Shown: positions 42,528-49,142 of the stretch, one piece after another
How positions within the stretch are numbered: position 1 is the first letter of the stretch
Layout of the letters: each line of letters begins with the position of its first letter
Origin: JAPLMW01 sp964619675
GTDB lineage: Bacteria; Planctomycetota; Phycisphaerae; Sedimentisphaerales; UBA12454
DNA length: 53,093 nt
Assembly (NCBI GenBank): GCA_964619675.1
Contig: CAZUEO010000013.1
Location: 1-53,093, forward strand
Reading direction: 5' to 3'
The notes under the pieces: generated by a model
What the model was told of the DNA's origin: nothing
Database searches by the model: none
Seen by the model: only the letters and a program-made list of their open reading frames with translations
Made by a program: the position numbers and the translations under genes

Positions 42528-43829
42528 TCATACGCAAACGGTTGAAGACAAAAGCTGGTTATATATTTGTACGCACTTGTGAGCGGCGTCTTCCCACTTG
42601 AGCTTTCTTACCTCAAAGTTGCCGTGCTCTCTTAGAGTCAGCTGCAAAGGCGGGTATTTCAGTACCGCTATAATCTTGTTGGCTATCTCATTTACATCCC
42701 AGAAGTCCGCTTTCAAAACATGATTAAGCACTTCTGAAACTCCGCTTTGCTTGCTGATAAGAACGGGCACATCGTGATTAAGCGCTTCAAGCGGAGCTAT
42801 ACCGAACGGCTCGGAAACGCTCGGCATAACATACAAATCTGCCATTTCATAAACCTTCCGCACGTCTTCGCCGCGCAGAAAGCCCGTAAAAAGAACCTTG
42901 TTGCCGACCCCGAGATAGGCGGCAAGTTCTATTGTTCTTCGCATCATATCGCCGGACCCGGCCATTACGAACTTGACGTCGTCCATAGCCTCAAGCACCT
43001 TTTTGGCTGCGCCGAGAAAATATTCCGGTCCTTTTTGCATCGTTATCCGGCCCAAAAACAGCACAATCTTTTCGTCTTTTCTTATGCCTGTTGCGCCAAT
43101 GCTGAAACCGTTGCCGTTTCTTTCAACGCCGTTATAGACAACCTCGACCTTATCGCTGCTTACGCCATATCGGCCGATTATTATGTTCCTCGTCAGGAAA
43201 CTAACGGCAATTACCTTGTCGGCCGCCTGCATCCCGGCCCGCTCAATGTCGTAAATCATCTGGTTGACATGCTCCCCGCTGCGGTCAAACTCAGTCGAGT
43301 GAACATGAACGACGAGCGGCCTGCCCGTAATTGCTGCTACAGCCATCCCGGCCGGATAAGTCATCCAGTCGTGAGCATGGACTACATCAAAATCTTCCTG
43401 CATCGCCAGCCTAACCGCTGCGGCAGCGTATCTATGAACTTCCGCGTACATATCGCCGCAATAGTGAGCAAGACTGTCGCCGACAGATTCTGCGCTGACC
43501 GAACCGCGGTGATTTTGCTTGGCACGTATAAGGTCTTCTATTTCGCGTTTGTAGCTTTCGGCGCTTGCGTAAGGCCGCAGTGCCGATTCGATAGCCCGGA
43601 ATTTGACGTTTTTAAGCTCCCCGAGTCGCTGCCGTTCCAGCTCATCTATGTCCGCCGGCGTCCGCATCCTGACATGCGTTGACCGCATATCCATCCCGAC
43701 AGCCTGGGGCAATACGAAGGTTACTTCCAGCCCCAGCTTGCTCATTGACTTCGTCAAACCATAGCACGCTGTGCCTAACCCACCGCTGATAAAAGGCGGA
43801 AATTCCCAACCAAGCATAAATATCTTCAC
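42528..43829 (-). CDS. GT4 glycosyltransferase, glycogen synthase-like
   Basis: 433 residues from a GTG at 43829 (reads KIFMLGWEFPP), with AGAGG before it; a TTG six codons upstream is possible. GT-B fold: the N-terminal GWEFPPFISGGLGTACYGLT glycine loop, HDWMTYPAG in the middle, then LGRITMQKGPEYFL and the E-x7-E element SEPFGIAPLEAL. The context of debranching enzyme and GH57 suggests alpha-glucan synthesis. The donor (ADP- or UDP-glucose) is not evident. Confidence 0.88.
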   Translation of the reverse strand: MKIFMLGWEFPPFISGGLGTACYGLTKSMSKLGLEVTFVLPQAVGMDMRSTHVRMRTPADIDELERQRLGELKNVKFRAIESALRPYASAESYKREIEDLIRAKQNHRGSVSAESVGDSLAHYCGDMYAEVHRYAAAAVRLAMQEDFDVVHAHDWMTYPAGMAVAAITGRPLVVHVHSTEFDRSGEHVNQMIYDIERAGMQAADKVIAVSFLTRNIIIGRYGVSSDKVEVVYNGVERNGNGFSIGATGIRKDEKIVLFLGRITMQKGPEYFLGAAKKVLEAMDDVKFVMAGSGDMMRRTIELAAYLGVGNKVLFTGFLRGEDVRKVYEMADLYVMPSVSEPFGIAPLEALNHDVPVLISKQSGVSEVLNHVLKADFWDVNEIANKIIAVLKYPPLQLTLREHGNFEVRKLKWEDAAHKCVQIYNQLLSSTVCV

Positions 43830-44060
43830 GAAACCTCTTACTTCCAAAAAGAAATAAAAATGTGATACTCTATAAGCCTATAATCGGTGTTTTAAGGTTA
43901 CGGGGTTTAATAAAATCGTTCCCATAAAATCAGATTTTCAGTATCGTAAAGGCCGTCTCTTATATACTTATCGGACTTTCAGGCGGGAAAAATAAAATAA
44001 AGATAAAATTAATGCTGAAAAACCACATTAAAGACAAAATACGTTAAGTCTGCCGGCAAA
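43830..44060. other. intergenic region upstream of the GT4 gene
   Basis: AT-rich, no gene, repeat or RNA recognised. It must contain the minus-strand promoter of the glycogen cluster, but no convincing -35/-10 pair could be assigned. Confidence 0.4.
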
Positions 44061-44097
44061 AAAACCGACCTCTGCTCTTTGCACAAAGGTCGGTTTT
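44061..44097 (-). terminator. terminator of the histone gene
   Basis: AAAACCGACCT (44061-44071) and AGGTCGGTTTT (44087-44097) form an 11-bp stem. On the minus strand the stem runs into seven T, so it ends the histone message about 120 bases beyond its stop. Confidence 0.8.
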
Positions 44098-44216
44098 ACA
44101 GTTCTGCTGCAATACATTAGAACATTCAAATAGTAAATCATCCCGGTTTATCGGACAGACCCGACTTATCGGAACTTACCTGCTTTGATTTCTCATCCGT
44201 AAGTCGCGGACAAAAA

Positions 44217-44414
44217 TCACAGGTCTTGTGGCTTTAGTGTGCTTCTCCTGTTGGCCTTTGTTCTTTCACAGGCAGAATCAAGAATACCATAAATCCTGTT
44301 ACTAAGAGCTCCGACAGCATCTGCAGAAGTCATCATCTTTTTGCTCTTGACATACGCTTTTACCTTACTTGCCACAACCAGAGATTCTTTTCCTTTTGCT
44401 GCTTTTTTTGCCAT
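44217..44414 (-). CDS. bacterial histone-fold protein (DUF1931-like)
   Basis: 65 residues from the ATG at 44414, with GGAGG 8 bases upstream; an in-frame start 20 codons earlier would include the leader hairpin. The sequence (LVVASKVKAYVKSK, then TSADAVGALSNRIYGILDSA and RTKANRRSTLKPQDL) has the helix-loop-helix pattern of a single histone fold. The final RSTLKPQDL resembles the end of archaeal and eukaryotic histone folds. Basic N-terminal tail (AKKAAKGK). Bacterial members such as the Bdellovibrio histone coat DNA as dimers. It probably acts as a nucleoid protein. Confidence 0.85.
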   Translation of the reverse strand: MAKKAAKGKESLVVASKVKAYVKSKKMMTSADAVGALSNRIYGILDSACERTKANRRSTLKPQDL

Positions 44415-44457
44415 GTTAATAATCCTCCATGCAAAACAATAGTTATCATTTTCTTTA

Positions 44458-44480
44458 TCGGCTTTTTCCGACAAAGCCGA
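44458..44480 (-). promoter_or_regulatory. hairpin upstream of the histone gene
   Basis: TCGGCTTT (44458-44465) and AAAGCCGA (44473-44480) form a perfect 8-bp stem, about 44 bases before the histone ATG. No T-run follows, so it is not a terminator. If transcribed it would be a stable 5' leader structure. Confidence 0.45.
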
Positions 44481-44661
44481 CTTGTGGGCGTATTTTGAAG
44501 ACTTATCAGACGTTTTGCAACAAAAAAATACGTCAAAAATGCAAAATTTAGCCCCTAACAGGCCGCTTGGGGTATTTTTGAGGTTATTTGACTGCCGTTT
44601 TTTGCCGAAACTGTTAACAAATGCCTTACACCGATACTTTAGCGGTAATGGGAGTTAAGAA

Positions 44662-45003
44662 ATGAAAGAGCGAAACGACAAATCAAAATCGGCTCTGAAG
44701 GAGTACGTAACCGCGGCGATTGCCGAAGACGTTGACCTGGCCAACGAATACAGGGACATACTGGCAAGGAACAACATCCCTGCCGTAACGGCAACTCAGA
44801 GAAACTATGCCTCAACGGTTCTTGGAATAGCCGTGATGGTGCCGGAAAATTTTCTCGAGCAGGCTCAGGATATTATTGAATCCTGCCAGGAATTCGACCA
44901 CTTCATTGACGATGCCTTCAATGACGAGGACCGCTGGGCCGACGAGCCGAATTTGGATCACTTCGACGAAGACGAAGACTTCCCCGAAGAAGAGGACTAT
45001 TGA
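44662..45003 (+). CDS. DUF2007-like small acidic protein
   Basis: 113 residues after GGGAG. The N-terminal 75 residues (EDVDLANEYRDILARNNIPA, then VLGIAVMVPENFLEQAQDII) fit the DUF2007 pattern, a ferredoxin-like fold called putative signal-transducing. The C-terminal 35 residues are almost all Asp/Glu, giving a polyacidic tail. Function unknown. Its TGA overlaps the TTG start of the next gene. Confidence 0.75.
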   Translation: MKERNDKSKSALKEYVTAAIAEDVDLANEYRDILARNNIPAVTATQRNYASTVLGIAVMVPENFLEQAQDIIESCQEFDHFIDDAFNDEDRWADEPNLDHFDEDEDFPEEEDY

Positions 45004-45416
45004 AAAAATTTATTAAGGTGACGAAAGTGGACAAAAGCTACCAGACACATAAAGACAACTGCTTCTCGGCAAGGCGTAGTAAAGCAAAGGACCGGCGAAA
45101 AAAACGCAGGAGAGTTGCCGAAGCCGTCAACAGGAGGCTCGGCCTTGACCGCAGGCGGGGGCCGGGCAGAAGACGCTCCGAAGACAGAAAAGCCGCTGAA
45201 GAAGGCCAAATGACCGATGAACAGTTTGAGTTCATTATGGCCATTGACGAGTACAAAAAACTCAACAACAGACCTTTTCCAACCTGGACCGAAATTCTGG
45301 AAATCGTCAAGGCTTTAGGCTATCGAAAAGTCGCTGAGCCTTGTTCTCTCAACCAATTGCAAAATCAGGTTCCTGCAGAAGTACAGGCACAAGCCGAAGA
45401 AGAAATAGCAGATTAG
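45000..45416 (+). CDS. conserved hypothetical protein, basic N-terminus
   Basis: 138 residues, TTG start at 45000 overlapping the previous stop (TTGA); a GTG at 45018 is an alternative. Residues 25-65 are extremely basic (KAKDRRKKRRRVAEA and DRRRGPGRRRSEDRK). The C-terminal half has EFIMAIDEYKKLNNRPFPTW and ILEIVKALGYRKVA, a motif I recall from planctomycete proteins but cannot name. The basic region suggests nucleic-acid binding, and its coupling to a polyacidic partner is notable. Confidence 0.7.
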   Translation: MKKFIKVTKVDKSYQTHKDNCFSARRSKAKDRRKKRRRVAEAVNRRLGLDRRRGPGRRRSEDRKAAEEGQMTDEQFEFIMAIDEYKKLNNRPFPTWTEILEIVKALGYRKVAEPCSLNQLQNQVPAEVQAQAEEEIAD

Positions 45417-45423
45417 CATTCCA

Positions 45424-45480
45424 GGGGGCCCCCCGACATTTGCCTATTCTTAGCGCAAGTTGAAGGAGACGGGGGGTTTT
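45424..45480 (+). terminator. GC-rich terminator with alternative pairings
   Basis: CCCCCCG (45429-45435) can pair with CGGGGGG (45470-45476), followed by TTTT. The same C-run can also pair with the adjacent GGGGG (45424-45428). It ends the two-gene unit upstream. Confidence 0.65.
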
Positions 45481-46340
45481 CATACCTGCAAAAAAGGGTT
45501 TTTCCTGTCCATCAGCAGCACAACCTTTTCGTAGAGCCTGCCGTTCAATCTCTTTTTGAGGATTCTTCTCGCTTGTGCAATGCCTGTCCGCTGACTTAAA
45601 TGCGTAACGACAATGTACTGGTTGTCCAGTTCGCCGAGCAGCCTCAAAAATTCGCTCATATACATATGCGACCCCGCCAGTGCCCTTTCGATATGCTCGT
45701 CCTCCACAAAGGTGCACTCGGCAATCAGTATCCTGCTCTTGGCAATGAAATCAAGTTTCGCAAAATTATAATATTGCGTATCGCCCAGATATGTTACAAT
45801 CGGCGTCTCGACGGGATAATCGATTGTTTCGCCTTTTCTCTTCAGCGCAACAATTTCGCCGCCCGACAGCCCTGTGTATTCTTCTTTAAGCTTTTTCTTC
45901 TTTTCCAGAACGCAGAAACCCAGCGACCCTTTGCAGTGCCGCGTCTCAAAGGTCCTGATAATCAGGTTCGGCTTGATTTGATATTCATCGCCTGCCCGCA
46001 TCCCGACAAGCTGTGCGGGTATCTTATTTCCATCGAGCCGTCCCCAGCCGTCGAGTATCTCGCGTATCGGGAGTATCAGATTTTCCGGCGCAAAGACCCG
46101 CCCGGGCCGCTGGCCGCAGAATTTCCTGTGCGAAAGGTAATATGCAATTCCCGCCGCGTGGTCCATATGGCCGTGTGTCAGCAGGACGTTGTTTATGCTG
46201 ATAATCTGGTCGGGTGCCTTGCCGATATCGAAGCAGACGTCAAGCTGCGGTATTGCTATTACCGTCTCTTCGCCCGCCACCGAATAGCCGATTATCTCCA
46301 AATCTTCGAGCTTTATTTTTGCCAGATTATGACTTGCCAT
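45480..46340 (-). CDS. RNase Z-like metallo-beta-lactamase fold hydrolase
   Basis: 286 residues. Zinc motif HGHMDH at 56-61 (LLTHGHMDHAAGI), IVTYLGDTQYYN with the bridging Asp, and VVTHLSQRT near the end. The pattern DVCFDIGKAP, then NVLLTHGHMDH, is close to RNase Z (tRNA 3' endonuclease), but the protein lacks some of the long exosite arm I would expect. Alternatives are other MBL phosphodiesterases. No ribosome site is obvious. Confidence 0.75.
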   Translation of the reverse strand: MASHNLAKIKLEDLEIIGYSVAGEETVIAIPQLDVCFDIGKAPDQIISINNVLLTHGHMDHAAGIAYYLSHRKFCGQRPGRVFAPENLILPIREILDGWGRLDGNKIPAQLVGMRAGDEYQIKPNLIIRTFETRHCKGSLGFCVLEKKKKLKEEYTGLSGGEIVALKRKGETIDYPVETPIVTYLGDTQYYNFAKLDFIAKSRILIAECTFVEDEHIERALAGSHMYMSEFLRLLGELDNQYIVVTHLSQRTGIAQARRILKKRLNGRLYEKVVLLMDRKNPFLQV

Positions 46341-46619
46341 AAGTATTTAAAACCAATAGTAAACTGCCGAACTGTTCGAGTCAAACGGATAAATTTCCGC
46401 TTAAACACACACCAAACCGCTTATGTACAAAATATCACAATAAATCTGTTTGTTGTGATATTCGGCCTTTGTCTGTTAAAAAACGCATTTCCCATCTATT
46501 ATAAGGGGATTATTCAAGACAGTTTCCCGCTCTTTTTTAGCCATAACTGTCTTTAACTGCCTGTTTTAGCCGTAATTTTATAAGACACGCCTAAAGTACC
46601 GCAAGAAAATAAAAAAAAC
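46341..46619. other. intergenic region with 10-bp inverted repeat
   Basis: AATATCACAA (46431-46440) and TTGTGATATT (46453-46462) are perfect arms around 12 bases. No T-run follows. It may be an operator or a hairpin in the leader of the RNase Z-like gene. Two similar phrases TTTTAGCCATAACT and TTTTAGCCGTAATT lie near 46535-46580. Confidence 0.45.
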
Positions 46620-46649
46620 TTGCTTTTTCTTGTCGGAATATGTTACAAT
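46620..46649 (+). promoter_or_regulatory. promoter of candidate small RNA
   Basis: TTGCTT (46620-46625), 18 bases, TACAAT (46644-46649). The predicted start is 46656, the first base of a perfect hairpin. A second possible promoter is TTGACG (46687-46692) with TATTCT (46711-46716). Confidence 0.55.
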
Positions 46650-46655
46650 AATTCT

Positions 46656-46799
46656 GCAAAAATTCTTTCTGAACAGGAATTTTTGCTTGACGTATTACTA
46701 GTGTAAACGTTATTCTAAATAGCCCACACGTACCTCCTCCTCTTTAGGAGGCGCACACGGCATGGCGGTTTCTCTCCTCGGCCGCCTGCCTTTTTTTTT
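46656..46799 (+). ncRNA. candidate small RNA with CCUCCUCC region
   Basis: About 144 nt with no coding frame of note. Hairpin 1: GCAAAAATTC/GAATTTTTGC (46656-46665 with 46677-46686). Hairpin 2: CCTCCT/AGGAGG near 46735-46752. Hairpin 3 is the terminator: GGCATGGCGG (46759-46768) with CCGCCTGCC (46782-46790), one bulge, then nine T. The CCTCCTCC run is a perfect anti-Shine-Dalgarno sequence. No known RNA family is recognised. Confidence 0.55.
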
Positions 46800-46875
46800 G
46801 CGCTTATTTCGGCAAACTTTATCGTTGTTTTCTTCGTATGAATTAAGGGAATTTTATTTCCCCCCAGTTTTTTGC

Positions 46876-46913
46876 GGCAGACGGCTTATCCTCCTGAGCC
46901 TTCTGCCTTTTTT
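46876..46913 (+). terminator. second plus-strand terminator
   Basis: GGCAGACGGCT and AGCCTTCTGCC pair with one mismatch, loop TATCCTCCTG, then six T (46908-46913). It overlaps the end of pheT on the other strand. It would stop read-through from the small RNA or a second short transcript starting after 46800. Confidence 0.65.
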
Positions 46914-48924
46914 ATACCTGTCTGATTTCTGCGCCGACCTTCGCTGCAAGCTCGGCAAAAATTTCCCGCTGCCAATCATCAACAGTCTCGTGTTTCAAAG
47001 TACCATCCTCGTCCCTGAAACGCAGTGAAACCGTAACGCTTTTTTTGCCGACAGGTATCGGCCTGCCCCTGTAAATACCCTCAAACTTTATCCCCTCAAG
47101 CTCCTGCGGCGCCTTCGAATGAATAATCTGCTCCAACTGCATCCACTGAACCCGCTCATCGACAATAAGCGACAGGTCCCTTACTATCGCAGGAAACTTC
47201 GGCAAAGGCTTCATTTTGATTTGCCCGCGCTCCAGCTCCAGCAGCCTGTCAAAATTCAGCTCAGCACTGCAAATCTGCTCAGCCTTTATGTCAAAGCCGC
47301 TGACAACCTCGCCGTTCAAAACACCTGCGGAACCGATTAGTTCGCCATCGACGGCAACTTCAGCTCCTGCCTTTGCCCAGTGCAGTTGTGCAGGCTTAAA
47401 CTCGATATTCACATCTTTGTTTACCATCCTTATAAGGCCGCAAACTGCGCCTTTGAGGATTCCAAAATCACTGTCACAAACAAAAGACAGATACGTTTTC
47501 TCCGTATGGCCGCCATCCTGCTGCCGTTTGAAAACATTTGCAATTTCATAAATCCTTACATTTTTGTTGCCGACGTTGTAATTGTGTCTTACCACGTTCA
47601 GCAATGAACCCACAAGAGAACTCCTGAGCAAATTCTCAGTCCTGCTGCTCGCATCCCCAACGGCCAAATGACCCTCAATCCCCTTGCCGGTCAAAAGCCT
47701 TGCGGTCTTTTCATCATTAAAACCTGTAGTTATCGCCTCGTAAAAACCGCAGCCGTTAAGAAAATCGCCAACCTGCCAAATCATCTGCTGTCTTTTATCG
47801 ACAGGGGCAATTTCAATACTGATTTTACTCCTGATGCCGACCTTGTCGTAGCCGTAAACCCTCGCAACTTCCTCAATCAAATCGGCCTGTCTGCTCACAT
47901 CGGCCCGCCAGCTCGGCACCGTGCAGGCTATCTTGTCGGAATCTGTTTTTTCAGGTTCAAACTCAAGAGCATTAAGAATATCAAAAGCCTTTTGCGCCGG
48001 CACATCAATACCGAGCAGTTTATTTAATCTGCTCAATCGCAATTCGACTTTTTGCTGCTGCGGTTTTGCCGGCCAGACATCGACAAGGCCCTCGACGACT
48101 TTCCCGCCTGCAACCTCGACAATAAGCTGAGCCGTTCTTTCCGATGCCCAGTCAATCCGCTGAATATCGACTACGCGACCGAAACGATATGCAGACTCGC
48201 TGGCAAGTGTTAGCCTGCGCGACGTCGTCCTGACGCTCGGCGCACTGAAACTCGCATCTTCAAGCAGGATATTTCTGGTTGACTGGCTTACTTCCGTTTC
48301 AATACCGCCCATCACGCCTGCGACTGCCACAGGCCCTTTCGCATCTGTGATAATCAGCATATCCTGCTCAAGATTACATTCTGTGCCGTCGATGCTGACA
48401 AGTTTCTCGCCCTTTTTTGCTTTGCGGACGATGATTTTCTTTCCTTCGATTTTGTCGTAATCAAACGCGTGTGGCGGCTGGCCCGTTTCCATCATCGCAT
48501 AATTTGTAGCATCGACAACGTTATTAACGCTCCGCAAGCCGACCGCTTCAAGCCTCTCAGTCATCCACGCAGGGCTTGGGCCGACTTTTACGCCTTCGAT
48601 TATCCTTGCCGTATATCTGCCGCAAAGCTCAGGCTCTGTTATTTCAACGCTGACCAATTTGCTGATGTCTTTTTTAACGGGCTGGTATTCAATTTTTGGC
48701 CAGTTAAGCCGGCTGCCTGTTACCGCCGCGATTTCGCGGGCTATGCCTATATGGCTTAAACAGTCGCCTCTGTTGCTTGTAACATCGATATCAATCACCG
48801 TATCAGCGCCGACTTTCTCGATGCCTTCGGTGCCGAAGCCGAGATTGCTCAAAAGCTCGGCAATTTTTTCAGCCGGCTCGGTTATCTGAACGTAATCTTT
48901 CAGCCAGTTAAGAGATATTTTCAT
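46912..48924 (-). CDS. pheT: phenylalanyl-tRNA synthetase beta subunit, short form
   Basis: 670 residues, against about 790-800 in most bacteria. The N-terminal 42 residues (MKISLNWLKDYVQI) run directly into DTVIDIDVTSNRGDCLSHIG, so the EMAP-II-like tRNA-binding OB domain that usually lies between is missing. B3/B4 editing, B5 (PSWRADVSRQADLIEEVARVYGY) and the C-terminal anticodon-binding FDX domain (PKFPAIVRDLSLIVDE) are present. It charges tRNA-Phe with PheS, whose gene is not adjacent. No good ribosome site. Confidence 0.95.
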   Translation of the reverse strand: MKISLNWLKDYVQITEPAEKIAELLSNLGFGTEGIEKVGADTVIDIDVTSNRGDCLSHIGIAREIAAVTGSRLNWPKIEYQPVKKDISKLVSVEITEPELCGRYTARIIEGVKVGPSPAWMTERLEAVGLRSVNNVVDATNYAMMETGQPPHAFDYDKIEGKKIIVRKAKKGEKLVSIDGTECNLEQDMLIITDAKGPVAVAGVMGGIETEVSQSTRNILLEDASFSAPSVRTTSRRLTLASESAYRFGRVVDIQRIDWASERTAQLIVEVAGGKVVEGLVDVWPAKPQQQKVELRLSRLNKLLGIDVPAQKAFDILNALEFEPEKTDSDKIACTVPSWRADVSRQADLIEEVARVYGYDKVGIRSKISIEIAPVDKRQQMIWQVGDFLNGCGFYEAITTGFNDEKTARLLTGKGIEGHLAVGDASSRTENLLRSSLVGSLLNVVRHNYNVGNKNVRIYEIANVFKRQQDGGHTEKTYLSFVCDSDFGILKGAVCGLIRMVNKDVNIEFKPAQLHWAKAGAEVAVDGELIGSAGVLNGEVVSGFDIKAEQICSAELNFDRLLELERGQIKMKPLPKFPAIVRDLSLIVDERVQWMQLEQIIHSKAPQELEGIKFEGIYRGRPIPVGKKSVTVSLRFRDEDGTLKHETVDDWQREIFAELAAKVGAEIRQV

Positions 48925-49012
48925 AGGGCTTTACTTTAACCTGCCAAATCGTCTGTGTCAATATTTTAGAGCAGCGTCTCCTGCTGAAAAACAGGCTTTT
49001 CGGAGTTTTCTC

Positions 49013-49041
49013 TTGACAAAATTTCAAAAGGCCTGTAGTTT
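49013..49041 (+). promoter_or_regulatory. promoter of the LamG/dockerin protein gene
   Basis: TTGACA (49013-49018) is perfect; TAGTTT (49036-49041) 17 bases later is a weak -10. The leader of about 95 bases ends in a strong AAGGAGG. Confidence 0.45.
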
Positions 49042-49142
49042 ACAAGTTGAAGTGAGAGAGGGTGTGCGTCTAAGGATAATTTTCGACAAAAGTAAAAAAT
49101 TGCGATTGTTTCCCGAAAACAATAATTTAAGGAGGAACAAAA

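Noticed and set aside
42747..43682. 311-codon plus-strand frame opposite the GT4 gene
   Set aside because: It is antisense to a well-conserved glycosyltransferase and encodes no recognisable protein.
45600..46556. 318-codon plus-strand frame opposite the RNase Z-like gene
   Set aside because: Antisense shadow; the minus strand holds the zinc motif HGHMDH and sensible codon use.
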